Both the position numbers and the translations under genes were made by a program. Of a DNA stretch of 64,000 bases, positions 12,481 to 26,287 are shown in pieces. The notes beneath the pieces were generated by a model. The model was not told the origin of the DNA. It saw only the letters and a list, made by a program, of their open reading frames with translations, and searched no databases. The stretch's first letter is position 1; every line of letters starts with the position of its first letter. Source of the stretch: Ananas comosus (lineage: Eukaryota; Streptophyta; Magnoliopsida; Poales; Bromeliaceae); contig NC_033629.1 in assembly GCF_001540865.1 (NCBI RefSeq), positions 12,425,607 through 12,489,606 of the forward strand, read 5' to 3'.

Positions 12481-14317
12481 TTCAAGCTATCTTTTTAGAA
12501 TTGCTAATAATTCAATAGGAATCGCGGAGTTTAGTCTCTGACTAAAAAACACGAGGATAAAGTTTAATTTTCTCTATTATGGTTTCCACACTGTCGTCCA
12601 ATATGTCAAAAAGTTACACTTAATTATTCTACAGTTTTATTTTTATTTCATCATAAGAATCGAATGTTTCAATAAAAGTTTTTTTAAAAGATAGTCAAAT
12701 TAATACTTTTTTCAAACCACAAAATTGTGAAGTGTTGATTATGGAATGATAAAATATTATATCGTGCCATCATGTAATTTCTACAAAGTATCATTTTACT
12801 ATCTTGTTTAACTCTATTTAAAGTAAGTACTTAAAAGTTTATCCTCAAAAAATTAAAAGGAAAAGAAGCAAGGTTGGAAACTATTCAATGTTCAATTATT
12901 TGATCTCCTGGTAAATATATATTATATGAAATTGGAAGGTAAAATGCGTGGTAACGCATGAATATTGCAATTTGATCTCTCAAAACCGAACTCTTAAACC
13001 TAACAAAATTTTTCCAATTGCACTCATGGTTAAAATAGGAAGAGAAGTTCACAACTAAAATAATAATTAAATGAAAATTTTAGTAATCATTGTAACTTGT
13101 TCAAAGATTAGGTACTCCCCCTAGATATTACCATCCAAAAAAACAAAATGTGCATAATTTGCCTCTCCAACCAAATCTAATCCTTTTGTAACATTACCTA
13201 GGGACACAACAATTACCAATTTGATCTCATGACGAAGAAACCCTAATTTTACTTGTTATTAGTGTGCTTCACAGCAGGCTAGTACATATGATAGTGTTGT
13301 GTGCATCCATGCTCAAAGGTCATCATGCGTCGACCATGGATCGCTCAGACATCTGCCGTATCCGTCTGAAAACCGCCATTAGACAGTGATTGGATGGACG
13401 GCAGATAGCTGAGCGGTCGACAGCCGACAGCCGACACGGTGGGCTTCAAGTAAAGGGACCCTTCACCTCATTACTACTGCTACTATAGTACTAATGCTGC
13501 AGCTAATGCTACAAACAGGATGATAAGGATGCAATGCATTGAGCCATTCATTCATCATTAAAACCATTCCCCCTCTGTTCACAGCCTTTTTCACTTATAT
13601 ACATAGGGCGGTCCCCTATTTATGTCCTAGATATGGAGCATAATACATAGATCTCAGGACATACCGACATAATCAAGGGTTCTGCATCTGTTTTTCGAAA
13701 CCTTACTGATTACGTAAGTAACAATATGTTGTGTCTACGAAAGATCAAAACACTTCACCTACATCTAGAATCAACTTTTTTCTTCAAGAACTCTTTTAAG
13801 TATCACAAGGCTTTCATTCAAAAGATAGATTCTGCAAGCCAACAAATTTTGAACTCACCAGTCATGTGCGAGCCGGACGGGCCGGGCCGGGCCGGGTCAC
13901 ATGGGTCGAACAAGTGTTGCACAGCCCTAATCGAAATCCAACCTCACTCAATAAGAATAATTATGAAACATTAGACTGATTATATATACTCAAAATTAAA
14001 TGAAAAGGAATGGGTATATAACACGAACAGTTAAACTTGAGGCAACATTTATTTTAACGATAGAAAATTGATCGCAACGGGCATATGTCTCAAACCAAAA
14101 GCGCAAAATTTCCTTCATTGGATCCTTGACAAAATCCTCATCCTTGTTATGACTTAATTAATCTGGCATTTATGCTTTACCCGTCAAGATACATAAGAGA
14201 TGATTATTATATACACTTTCTACCCTGTAAACAAATATTAAAGGGGAAAGGAAAATTAATTAGTTATACAGTAAGAAAAAGGAAGAGTTAAGCAGGTACC
14301 AAGGAGTTGGTTTTATT
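12481..14317. other. Intergenic stretch downstream of PAM16
   Basis: AT-rich and without recognised genes. It holds a palindromic segment at 13329-13421 and a small GGGCC-rich patch near 13870-13900. The last few hundred bases before 14317 include the presumed PAM16 3' UTR. A GTGCGTTTGGTTC MITE-like end at about 12473 has no matching partner that I can find. Confidence 0.55.
13329..13421. repeat. Short inverted repeat bounded by GTCGAC
   Basis: The left arm GTCGACCatggatCGCTCAG..ATCTGCCGT pairs with the right arm ACGGCAGATagCTGAGCGGTCGAC. The arms are about 30 bases with one 6-base bulge and a loop near AACCGCCATTAGACAGTG. It may be a tiny foldback element; no target duplication is clear. 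Confidence 0.6.
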
Positions 14318-14851
14318 TCAACTGCTTTCTTGAGTACCCTCCTTTTGGTATGCAGCTTCTAAGCACTCTTTTGCTCTATGAACCTTTGACTGTAGATAGA
14401 AGCTCCCGCTCTTCGCATTCCGCTCGAACAACGTGTCATACTTCTGCATCATCAAATAGCATCATAGCATCAGTCGCGCGTGCTCGGAGAGAGAGAGAGA
14501 GAGAGAGGGGTAAAAGACCTGCAAGACTTCTTCCCATGTTGACTGCTCCGAAACACCTAAGATCTGCCTGGCTTCCTGTTCGGTCATAGCTCTGCTACCT
14601 CTGCGGATGTTGTTCATTGCTTCGTGCGCAACACCGGTTTTATTGGCATCTTAAGATAGACACATAGAAAGTAAGAGTACTTAATGCTTCACTTAAATGC
14701 TGATTGACCATGATTTCACTACATGGTCCAATCGATAGTAACCACGTTAAGAATTAAACGCAAAAAATTCAATTTTGTTTTTCAATTGAAACTAGTAGGT
14801 TCAAGGTTCAAACTAGAAAAACCAAGCTGAAATATCTGAAATTATCATAGC

Positions 14852-14898
<47 letters not shown>

Positions 14899-16801
14899 CT
14901 TATACCATTCAGTAATCTTATTTTTCAGTATTTCATGAGTGTAAGAACCACGAGCATCCATAGTATTGAATCATCAGTATAAATAGAATAGTCTGATATT
15001 CTAGCTAGCCTATCCCTTTTCAAGCAATAGTATGACCTACTAGTAGCAATAACATCTTAAAAGCAAAAAAAGAATTATTTGCAAAATAGTTTAAAGCAAC
15101 CATTAGAGGCTACTTTCTCTATTATCCAATAAAATGTGCAGCTAAAATTTCGACGTAAGCAGTTATTTAACACTAATTAAGCAACAAAACTAATAAAACA
15201 TTCTATAAAGTTCTGTTCTAAATATCTGATTTTGCTCCTCACAAACAGCCCATATGTTTCAAGTACTCAGACTCGCAACTTCAAATACTACATGTTATTC
15301 CACATATTGAAGCTCCCAAAAGTTTCATGCGAAAGCACTGATCGAAATCACAGATTACAGTATTACAGAAAGAAATTAACTAGCAGGAAATAGTATTAAT
15401 CATAAAGTCGTAAAAGTCCATAGATCAACTTCTCAATAGCACAAGGTACAAAGGACTTACTTTCAAGTGCTTTACGATAAGCTTGTAAAACAGCTCTTCC
15501 CAATATTCCAGAGCCCATTATAATTAAGTTGGCAATAAGTTTCGCAGCCTAAAAAAAAAAAGAAATTTAACAAACACTCACAGGAAGATGCATACCTGAA
15601 TACGTATGTGACTACACAGATAGATACATGTACATGCACATCACAAAGGCAATACATACAAAGAACAAATGCATTTTTCTTATGGGAAAATTATGTTACT
15701 TTATTTGCAAGGCAAAGAAAGCATTCTGCCGAAACAATAACATAATAATTATTTCCATACTTTCTCATTCAAGATGAAACATTACAATAACATAGCCTAT
15801 TGGAGGTGAAACCCTAAATGAACCATCCCAAGTTCCTCCCAACGTACAGGACAATGTCCCAATATCAAAAACACAGATAAGAAGAACCGCAGAAGAGAAA
15901 AGGGAACAACATTTATTCCTGAATATGGTCTATCATTCTCACAATCAAAGAAATAAATCGGTTCACTGGGATGAGCAATTGCATCGATGGTAGGTGCATA
16001 CTGCATACTCGTCGACAATTTTTGCAAGCAAGTTCAATGGCCGTCATCCAATACCTTCTAGTTCCAAAAATGTTCATATTCATATATTGATATATTTAGA
16101 GTGCTTATAGAAAGAATTATGTCACAATATCCAAATCAAAAGTTAAGCCCTTGTTCAACACAATCGCCGTACTTCTGAGTTTTCTTAAACACAAATTAGA
16201 CCATGGCGTGAGCCAGCGAAGCACTGATTGCTCAGTTACCACAAAATTATAGATCGACGGGTACATTTGGCAACAATAAATAAAACCTATTAGTGACTCT
16301 TTTTGGTTCTTCATTTTTTTTTCTCCTTTTTTTCAAGAGGTCATTGAGCAACAATGACAAAAAGTGATAAATTCAGCGCATCCAATCACATAAAAACTAC
16401 ATTTTTCTTTAGAACATTGGCAAAAATACCAAACAATTCCTAGATACCAAACATAAAAATTATGTTTTTCTCTAGAAATTCGACGCATCCAAGCACATAA
16501 AATTTATGGTTTTCTTTAGAACATCGGCAAAAATACCAAACAATTCCTAAATACCCCGATCTAAACGCTCAAGAACACCCAAGAGGCCACAAGATCCAAA
16601 TTTTACCCACGATCTCCGTAACCACCAAGCAATTCGTCTCAATTAAGAAAATTCAAATAGCATAAACGCGTAAAAATAGCGAAATAATAAGAATTAATCA
16701 CAAATAGACCCGAATTAACATGCAATAACCGAAACCGAACAAGAAATCACCAAACAAAATTTTAACACGAGGGTGCAAAAGGAGGGAGACGGACGAACCA
16801 T
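14318..16801 (-). CDS. PAM16: Mitochondrial import motor subunit PAM16/TIM16
   Basis: Component of the presequence translocase-associated motor on the matrix face of the inner mitochondrial membrane. It pairs with the J-protein PAM18 and restrains its stimulation of mtHsp70. Exons in coding order: 16801-16799 (ATG alone), 15548-15461, 14649-14519, 14443-14318; together 115 aa, the usual size for plant PAM16 (about 115). The first coding exon is only the start codon, followed at once by GT; the next begins GCTGCG, giving MAAKLIANLIIMGSG. Residues 4-26 form the hydrophobic segment, NKTGVAHEA (33-41) is a family signature, and about 53-107 is the degenerate J-like domain (MTEQEARQILGVSEQSTWEE) without HPD, as expected for PAM16. 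All junctions keep frame. Intron 1 is long (1250 bases); a GA microsatellite (14852-14895) lies in intron 2. Confidence 0.93.
14852..14895. repeat. (GA)n microsatellite in PAM16 intron
   Basis: About 22 GA units, uninterrupted, within the second PAM16 intron. A shorter GA run lies at about 14487-14508 next to the exon 3 donor. Confidence 0.9.
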
Positions 16802-17820
16802 GTTAACGAATCGGAAGAAGAATCCGTGCGCAGTATCTGCAAATTTGGGGGAAATCGAGGTTTCGTGCTTCGGAGGGGTAAAAAATGGATTAGGGTTTGA
16901 TAGGGCATCCACGAAGAGCGCGAGGGAGGCGGTGACGAAGAAGATCGGGGGCGAACGAAGGTTCGAGTAGCGACTATTAGGTTGGTCGCGAATGCACCGG
17001 TCCGATCCGGTCCGGTTCGTTGTGATGACTCCAAACCGGGCCGAACCATGGCCGGTTCAATTGAAGGGTAAAATAAAAAAAATAAAAAAAAGGAAAAAAG
17101 TGTAAGAGCCACTCATATTCTCGCTCAATTAAATTTAAATTTTTATTTTTTTTTAAGAAGTTTGAATTTTTCATCTATTAAATCACTGCCTACGCTTCAT
17201 GCATATTACAAATCACTATTTTCAGTCACGTTATACTTCACCATTCAAAAGCATTGTCAGAAAAATTAAAATAATATTTTTCATATCACAAAACCGTCGC
17301 GTGCCAACAACAAATAAAAATCTGAAAAAATGTTTAAATCAGATGATTAATTATAATATATAGAATGTTCATATGATAAATTTAAACTTTTACTAAATTT
17401 ATTAATGCCCGTCTTGTTATTAAGTAGAATAGAATTAACATGACTACTTTTGAGGAGAAACGCAAAAAATATATCATAACTGATTCATTATAATATATAC
17501 AATATGATATTATGTACAAAAACAAATTACTCTCCAGCAATACGTAATGCAATACGTCCGCAATAACGAATGTAAGACGACAAAGTTACTCTCAAATGCA
17601 ACAAATTTTCGCACATATCACGAATGAAACTAACATGAATATCATAACATATATTCTTCCATTTACAGAAATTTTCGCCTTTATATTGTTCCTTTCTGAA
17701 GATGAAATGATAATAAATTTATTTTTTGCAGTAATGATTATATTGTTCCTCTCACTATACAAGAATGCCTTCTCAGCGAAATCTCCAGCAAGAAATATAG
17801 TACATAACTAGTTTACTTCA
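16802..17820. promoter_or_regulatory. PAM16 leader/promoter and SYT2 3' flank
   Basis: 16802 to about 16960 is the presumed PAM16 5' UTR, moderately GC-rich. 16980-17065 carries several CCGG-rich words (CCGGTCCGATCCGGTCCGG and related). 17100-17820 is AT-rich and includes the presumed SYT2 3' UTR. The short frames here overlap on both strands and look accidental. Confidence 0.5.
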
Positions 17821-20800
17821 TCAAACAGTGCTCCATTTGATCTCGACATTTAGCTTTCCGTTCCGCGAGTTTATTAGATGGTATCTCTCGTTGATGCGGC
17901 CGTTGTGCACGACATCTGCTAAATTAATATCTACATGCCCAAGAGATTCCTACGAAAGCGAAAAAAAGGAGTTGAGTTAATAAATAAAAGAAAAGGAAAA
18001 AGAAAAAATGAAAGGGAAGTAGCGAAGTCGAAGATGGACATATTTCGGACCTTACTGCGAAAAGAAAAACTGCTGCGCTTGCTCATGACTTCGATATGGA
18101 TTCTATCATTAACTGGGGCTTCTTCGAGCACGAATTGGAACTCCGTGTTCCATCGCGGGTCCCTGCTTTTCTTGATTACCTTCGAATCGGGCATTGGCAA
18201 GAAACATTGAAAAGATGATAAGTTACATGCCCACTCAAACACTGAAAAATTGAAGTACAATGTTTTAACATTAAATTTTAGGAAACCCAGCTTTAATTAC
18301 CATGAACTTCGCTTTGCTCTGTCGAAATATTAAAACCTATATATCAACCCCTTAAACTACAAGTTTTCGTCGCTCTATCTCCGTCGTGAATGTACAACTA
18401 GGCAATATCAATCACTTTGTTGATAGGACAATGAGCTCGGTGAAAAGAAGTTTTTTTTTTTTTTTCTAGAGGACAGCAGTGAAAATCACAAGATTTGTAA
18501 AGAGGTTTTCTGAATCTAGGCTTCTTTTTAATTTCATAAGAGTAAAATATAATAGCAATGATAAATAGAAAAATACCTTAGTTTTCTTCTTCTCTCCTCT
18601 GAAAAGAATCACTGCGTAAGGATTGGTGTGATGCTTCCCTTCGACATCTTCTGCGCCTTCTATTGTCACCAACAACACCCCACCTTCAGAAGATATATCA
18701 TGAGGAGCTCTTTTAATGCTAGCATGCTCTCGATCTCCGTCTATACTTCCATTTAACCTCTCATTCTCCTCTTTAAAAGGATCGAAAGTCAGCTCAACGA
18801 CAAGTTTTCCTCTCTTCTTTTTATTGTGTGGATCGTTTGGGTTCATACTTTTGAGAAGATCAAGTGTGAATGACTTAGTCTCGTGTGGAGTTAGCGACCG
18901 CAGAGGAATTACTTGCATGCCCAACTTATCATGCATCTTGACCTGTACAAATATATTAAAGATTACATTACTTACATGCCGCGAGCATTTCCAGAAGTTT
19001 TAAGTGTGAAATGCATCAAGGCATGCAGTAAAAGAGAGAGACATTTATATATGCCCTTACAAGGTCATAATAATAATCATGATTTTTCATGATAGCACAT
19101 TATACCAAAAAGGCGATTTACCATATTTTAAGAAAAAGAATGCTTTAGCGAACGTATATGTTATGCGGTCATATAAAAATCTTGTCATGCTCCACTAGGT
19201 TACTCGATCCCTCTTTGAGTATAAAAGAAAGCTAAGGTGAAGAATATATTCATGAATGTAGACGCGCTTGTGGCGAAAATGCAAAACAAATTTACAACAT
19301 AAAATGCACAAGTTCCTAAATTAAATATAAGGGTTCTCTAGTAAAAATCTGCTCCTTCCATGGGTTGTATGAAAATTCAGATGTTACTGGTTAAATGTTG
19401 CAAATAAATGACTTTGCAGGGAAATATAAAAGCTCCAAGGACTTGCATCATTCACTCAAACAGGTAAATTCAACAAAGCGAATAGCCGAACTGATGAGAG
19501 CACATACTTCATCAACTTAAGAATGCCCTGTATTCAAACTATAACGATAGCAGAATATGATGAAAGAAGATAAGACGCAAATAGGAAGCTAAACCTTTTC
19601 CCAATCATAGACTTGGAGCTCGAGAACTTGGGTCTCAGGATCTTTCACTATAAGTTTGAAATGTTCATTCCATTCTGGATTCAAATTACTCATCTTTATT
19701 GAAGTTTTCTTCGATGGCAATCTCTCGCCACTCAATCTGAGTTTGACGTACGGGTCAGACTTCCCGAGGAGATCCATTTTTAGAAGATTCATTGCCCGAA
19801 CAACCTTTACATGTAAAATGCCAACCGGCTTGTTTGTTGCCCCACTGTAAAAAAGGAGAGGCCAATGTTTAGAGAAGCCTTGAATTATCTTTGCTTGGAT
19901 TAATTTCAACTGTACCCCTTGAAAGTTAAAATTATTTTCACATCCCTCAAAAGATTGAATCTGTACAGAAGCCATTAGAACTACTTGAACGGCATTTGTA
20001 AGATTTTCGCCTTCTGAAGGACATTAACGGAATTATAGATCTTTTAAGGGGAACATGTGTAGTTTTCCTTATATTTCAATAAGTTATTTCTCTAATTGTG
20101 AAACTGAAATAATTCAAAGATAGAAAATCTAGCAAAACTATGGGCAAACTTATTAGGAAAACGCACCTTAAAAGTATTTATGCATAGGATTATATTAACG
20201 TGATCGTTCGAGTCAATATTGCAGAAGCTTACCTGGAACCATCTAGAATAGGAACTTCTAAAACTTTGGGCCAATGGTAGAGATTTGAAATTTCTGAAGC
20301 AATTGTCTCCTGTAATAGACCAATATGACAGAGAACCAGTTATAGCTTAGAATATAACACCGTAATGAGAAAATTACCAAAGAAAAAAGGTGGTTTCTAT
20401 GATACAGTGATCATCAAAGTTTCTAAGGCCCTTGGAATTTGAACTGATTTGATATTAAGTTATCATGATTCACCAATTAGTAAAAAAAAAGATCAAGATT
20501 TAAGAACAAAGTATCCATAACTAGGAAGGAGATTGCATTTTATTATGTAATTTCATTTTTGTCATGACTAACTAGAAAAGCCGAATGGGAAAATGAGGAA
20601 AGGCAGTGGATTTTGTATATGCATGTAATTATTTTAAATACCTCAGCATTTGGTGTTTACATGGATATGATATATCATACTTGCTAAAAAGTTCAAATTC
20701 CAATGCAGCCAAACTAAATTTAAGATAATAGTTTAGACCTGAACGAATCGATATAATCCGGGTATTGCCATGATATCTCCACCGAATAGTTTGAATCCAA

Positions 20801-23800
20801 GGTCAACATATGGCTGAGACAAAATTCAAATGAAGTCAGTGGGTTTTCTTGCAGAGTATTACACTGACGTTGTACTCCAGAGTAAAAAATGACCTATTTT
20901 CATTTACCTTTTCTGTCAAAGATACTCTCACGTTTGCAAAGCATGGAAAGCTTGGCACAAGAGGTTTTAGAGTCACCCGTGGTGACAATGATATTTGCAA
21001 ATCCAATAGCTGAAAACACCATAATACCTTATTAGTACAAGGGGTTCACACTTTCATGCCTGAAAAATCATCTTTTACAAATTTACTCCTCTAAAATTTG
21101 AATTTTCACATATAATCGTAGTTTCTCAGCAAAAAAACCCGAGTTTCAAGCGGACAAGTCATCCAATCCATGTGACAAAGTTAGTTTTTGCATTAGAAAA
21201 GATTTTCAGAAAGAGTCAAACTTCTAATTACAAGGGTATATATTTGAGTTAGGTTTGAGAAGGATATATATGAAAGTACCAATTCAGTAAGCCACAATAT
21301 AAATACAAATATCTGTATGTGCAATATGTCATCCTTGATTACATATTGCAAGTTTCTAACATCTAACCTGCACTGACATCTTTGGAAAGAATGACTTCAA
21401 AACGACGATGATGCTTGCATTGCTGGCCCATCGAATCACAGGCTCAAGAACTAACTCCTTTTCTTGAACTTCATAAACTTTGATACCTGTCAGAGCCAAG
21501 AAAAAGACACTCTTAGATTTAACATTTTCAATGATAATTTTACATATCACAACATCACAAAACATTACGGGGTTTATTGCAGGCCGTGGTTAGGGCAAAA
21601 TTGCAAATAGCAATATAGTCAGGGGTATTCTTCATCTTAGACTTCATACCTTTTGGATGTTGGACTGTTATAATGCATTCAAAACTGGTACTCATGTGAT
21701 ACACAAGGATTTAGTGTTAAACCTAATTTTTAGCAGTTGATATTTGAAAATTGATCAGCCAAAAGATCTATGGAGATTAACTCTCCCTGGTTGACTTGTT
21801 ATGTCTACACAAAGAGAAGGGATGTATGAAAAGATCAAATTAACCTTTTTAATATTGACAGAGAAGAATTATAATCATCACTATTCACACGCATCTGTTT
21901 TTTGGAGAGAAAGGTAGCACGCTACCTGCTTCATTCATTAAGTAGGTGAAATCAACATAGAGTGAGGCAGCCTGGGCCTCGAGAGGACACTTAGACAATT
22001 AACAGACAATAACGAAAGGAAGAGCCCGATAAAAAAACGAGAACAAGCAGCAGAACGAAGGGTGTAACAGACACCAACATCACCCTGCTCGACAAAAATC
22101 AGTCCACTCCAACGCCATCTGTTATCTTTCTTTTCTATAGCTACTTCATTTTTCATGTTGGTGCTACTGTTGGAGTAATGAATCAAGATTGGAAAATAGA
22201 TTTTCTGTCCTCGTGAAATACAAGGGAAACTAAACATATGCCTCTAATGCCATATCAAACAATTGACAGTTATTATCCCATTAGAAATTGTTCAACCAAT
22301 AAAAAATGATTAGATAGATGAGAAAAGAGCAGCACACACCTTGGAATGTAGGGGAAGAGTGCCAAGTGTTAGTTATTATCCATTAGAAATCATTCAACCA
22401 GTAAAAAATGATTAGATAGATAAGGAAAGAGCAGCACACACCTTGGAATGTAGGGGGAAGAGTGCCAAGTGTTAAATCTTCGAATTCAATTGACTCGATC
22501 CCGTACTTTCCAACATATTGATCAAATATTGGCTTAGCTGTACTTCTTATTAGATTGCACACCGCCTGAAATTAGTAATAATCGTATGTATAGTCATTGT
22601 AAATGAAAATTTAGTAGTAGAAAATGACCATAATCTAAGGCAACAAATGTAAGTCCACTGAAAGGAAAAATAGTCCATATGGAAGTTTGAAGAACCTTAT
22701 TGAGGTAAGGCCACATATTAGAAAGAAACTTATTCAGCCAGTCGACCTGCAAAAGTTAAAAAGAAGGATCCAATGATTCAATAAAAAATAACTTGTTGGA
22801 AACTACAGAATATTGAGTCACAGCATTATGAAATGAGACCTCTGCAGTAAATTGAGCAGCAACAGAATATTTCTCTTAAATATATATTATGAAAATGCAC
22901 TATAATTTCAATAAATATTCAATTTTCAATTTTTGAATGACATTCTCATCTGAAAATAGTTTTTGTCTCTACTGAAAAAGAATTTTCAGCTGACTAAACA
23001 ATCAGGCTTTGAAAAAAATCACTATACAATCTGAAAAAATATCTGTATTTGGAAAATCTAAACAAGGATTAAAAAAACTCACACGGTCATAGTCGGGATT
23101 CTTCACCCATAATGGAATCTCGGGTAAAATTCTTTGTAAGGCCTTCGTATCTAACTCATGTAGAGGTCTAATAATTGGATCCTGCAAAAATCAAACATAA
23201 GAAAATGCCAAAATGTTTTTTATACTTATTGTTCCATTTACACATCAGTATGCAGTTCTTCCATGCGACGAACAAATCCATTTCCCTATTATCAACTCGT
23301 ATTAACATAGAATGGAACCTACACGCTAGTGGGCTATGAACTTGTGAACAATGTAATTGCATTGCATGTAACATATGCAACAACAAACTTGTGTCCAACC
23401 GACATAAAACTCATGGAACTTATGGTAAGAGAGCGTTTGGCGTGTCCTCTAGAATAGCAAAATGAGGCATGTAAGCATTTGGCAAATAAAGTTTCTGGAG
23501 GACATGAAGCCCATATGAGTTTCTGAACCCCAAAAGTAGAAGTTTTGATTCGAAGCTTCTGCACGGCTCCAGCCAGGGAAACCAGCAATTGCTCGCAGGC
23601 CCACCATTAAACTATTGCCAAATTTGTGTTCGAAAGGGGAAACAAAAAACAGTGTGCGTAGTATGCGTCTAGGTGTGACGTCTTGAAAAGCAACTAAACA
23701 TAGACGACAATGTCTAAATTTAAGCAATCTTGTGTGGTAAGCATTATTAGATCACTCGCTCCACATAAGCATTAATTGTAGTAGGTAAATACTTATTCAA

Positions 23801-24573
23801 CAGAAGATGCATCGGGGCATGCCAATCAATAATGAATAAATAAGCAACCTATTTGAAAAAGAAAGATTTACTAAAAAGAAAAGATATGCATTGAGATTGT
23901 GCCAAATAGGGTGGATTAAGCGACCTACCAATTCAGACGAAGAATAATAGTAATTACATTTCTTACAAGAAAAGGTCAAAATAATTTCTTTTAATATGAC
24001 ACTTTACCTTTCTAAAATTACAGGATAAAACACTCAACAGGAAGCAAAGCATCACAAAGAAGAGATCATGCAAAATATCAGAAGAACAGCTACTGCAACT
24101 TGGTCAATATCGCACTCTAGTCCTCATAAGTCAAATAAATTTATTCTTTTTTTTCCTTAGCAAATAGCATTTTGTTCCTAAGACGTTGTTTTGCAACAAA
24201 AATTAAGTTTTGATAAACATTAAGGGACTAAAGAGCGTGCAACATATATGACAAATTAAGTCGCAGTGCAGGGGACGGAACAGGGACGATCCTGAATAAC
24301 AAGCGCTCAACTCTTACATGGTTTGATCGAGCGTTTTGATCAACACTCAATCAAACTAAACATGTTTCTAAATTCAGCAATCAAAGCCATCGAATTCATC
24401 GAAACCGCGGTCGAATTCGGCGAAAAATTCCCAATTGAAGTGATCAGAAGCGAATTTGGGACCTTAACGTCGGTAGGGTTGAAGTAGATGTAGAAGAAGT
24501 ATCCGATCAAAACCCCGATGGCGACGCCGCATCCGAAGCCGACGATCCCCAGAACCGTGCTCACGAAGCCCAT
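17821..24573 (-). CDS. SYT2: Plant synaptotagmin, SYT2/SYT3 type (SMP and two C2 domains)
   Basis: Membrane-anchored lipid-transfer/tethering protein of the E-Syt family. Exons in coding order: 24573-24463, 23181-23083, 22746-22696, 22565-22442, 21486-21368, 21009-20908, 20813-20739, 20309-20233, 19844-19595, 18942-18577, 18179-18051, 17949-17821; 543 aa, against about 540 for Arabidopsis SYT1/SYT2. Residues 1-37 hold the N-terminal membrane anchor (MGFVSTVLGIVGFGCGVAIG). The SMP domain spans about 67-250 (IPLWVKNPDYDRVDWLNKF onward). C2A, about 259-365, keeps most acidic Ca-binding positions (KMDLLGKSDPY, YDWEKVKMHDK). C2B, about 417-525, lacks them (EDVEGKHHTNPY), so is probably Ca-independent. 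KKKRGKLVVEL, EVMSKRSSFSFRSK and the end of C2B resemble SYT2 more than SYT1. Arabidopsis SYT2 is reported at Golgi/plasma membrane; location here is inferred. A partial exon 4 duplication lies in intron 4. Confidence 0.94.
22268..22473 (-). repeat. Tandem duplication covering the 3' end of SYT2 exon 4 and its donor
   Basis: Copies at 22268-22370 and 22371-22473, each 103 bases and nearly identical; one has an extra C, the other an extra G. The copy at 22371-22473 contains the last 32 bases of exon 4 (22442-22473) with the real donor. The other places a second CATTCCAAG|GTGTGTGC donor at 22340/22339, inside intron 4. Confidence 0.92.
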
Positions 24574-24849
24574 CCCCGCCGCGGCCTCTCCGTAACCCCA
24601 ACCGCATCGAGTCGATCCCCACGGAAATGGCGAAATGGAAATGGAAACTCCGCTTGCGATGTTGGATTAATAATAATTAAAAATAAAAACCGCCAAAACC
24701 GAGGGAGGGCGATGGTCACGTTCGCGTTCGCGTTCGCTTTCGCGGCTTCGTTCAACCAACGGTTTCGAATCGGAATTCGCCTCTTCCTTACAATACTCGG
24801 CCGGCTTCACCGGAATTACGCATCTGCCCCTCGCGGTTTTTGTTCTTTC

Positions 24850-24851
<2 letters not shown>

Positions 24852-24899
<48 letters not shown>

Positions 24900-24900
24900 N
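24852..24900. repeat. Poly-T run ending in N
   Basis: 48 consecutive T followed by a single N at 24900. The run length is probably unreliable and the N may mark an unresolved gap in the SYT2 upstream region. Confidence 0.9.
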
Positions 24901-25181
24901 TCCGTCAAAAAATTTATTTTCATAAATAATCTCATCAAATTTATAATTATAATTATAATTATATTTCTGCTACGCAAATGCCACGTAAATGTTATGTAAA
25001 CAAAAGAAAGGAGGTGCTGGAATAAATTGAACGCTGTAATTTATTCACCGTGTTTATTATAAATACGGAACACAGTGAAACGGTAAAAAAAATATAAATA
25101 CAAAACACGGTGAATCGTTAGCTATATTTGAACATCAACCATAACAATTGCTTAAAAATAATAAATAAATAAATAAATGAG

Positions 25182-25265
25182 GGGGCTAAGTGGCCAAGTG
25201 GGGTATTAGCAAAAGTTTCTTTTGGTTAGACTCGATCCGGGTCGTGTTCAAATTTCAAAACAACT
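25182..25265 (+). mobile_element. SINE-like segment with Pol III box A/B resemblance
   Basis: TGGCCAAGTGG at 25191 resembles a tRNA A box and GTTCAAATT at 25246 a B box, about 45-55 bases apart. No tRNA cloverleaf closes, so this would be a tRNA-derived SINE fragment rather than a tRNA gene. Confidence 0.35.
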
Positions 25266-26287
25266 TTTGTTGTGTTCTTTTTTTCAATTTAATTATAAAA
25301 TAGTACGCAAAAAAGATATTAATTAATTAATAAATAAAAATTGAGTGTAGTAATAATAGTAAATCAAAATGACACGTGTGTTGTTCCTTACGCTGTAGTC
25401 GGCTTAGTACATTAATTATTAATTAATTATTAATAAGAAAAGAGAAAATTGGGAAAATTACATGTTTATCCCTTGAAAGTATATTTACATTTTTTTGTCC
25501 TTGTGTGGTTTATGACATCTAGGAATATTTCGGTCCTAAAAGAATATTATTTTTGTCCAAAGGGTCCATAAAATCTTTAAATTTTTGTGCACTTATACCC
25601 TCATAAATATGAAAAATTATACATCAGGACCACCCTATTCTAATATTACGTGAAATAACTATTTATTTTTTAAAACTTAAGATCCTATTTTTAAAAAATA
25701 TTTGTATTAATGATTAATAACTTCTGGTAACTTCGAGATAATTAAAACCCAATTGTGTAAACACGTTAATATACTTTGCTTGCGTGTGGAATTAAAAAAC
25801 ATTAAGAAAAAGAGAAATTCCTACCTACTATATATAAATGTGTCACATAATCAATCAAAGAGACCAAAAATAGTCCACATTGTTGATGTCACTAAATAAA
25901 GCATGGGTCTTCTTAAATATAGTATTTATAACCTGGGCATTGCACAATTGTTAAATTTGATCACGATAAGGGACGAATACTTTTACTTAAACAGCACTTC
26001 TGCAAAAACTCCGACTAGCGGAAACAAAGATAAAGTGTGCTTCTCTTAGCTGTTCATAGCAAGATCATTATCATTTATTATTCATAATTTGATAATAGTG
26101 CTCACATGTTACAGTAGTATACCTCAATGAAGGGATGGATACAAGTACATTAAACATTGAACTGTCATTAGATGTGCCTCAAAATTGGGGAAAAATAAAA
26201 TATCACACTTATTTTTAAGATACACATATAAGAGAGGGACTAAAGTTTACTGTACATTAAGAACATCATTCTTCGGTTAAATCCGAG

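Larger units (their letters stand above)
24574..26287. promoter_or_regulatory. SYT2 promoter and CRY2 3' flank
   Basis: 24574-24840 is the GC-richer SYT2 leader and proximal promoter. A 48-base poly-T run at 24852-24899 ends at N (24900). 25020-26280 is AT-rich with a SINE-like segment near 25182-25265 and presumably the CRY2 3' UTR toward 26280. No further gene was recognised. Confidence 0.5.
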
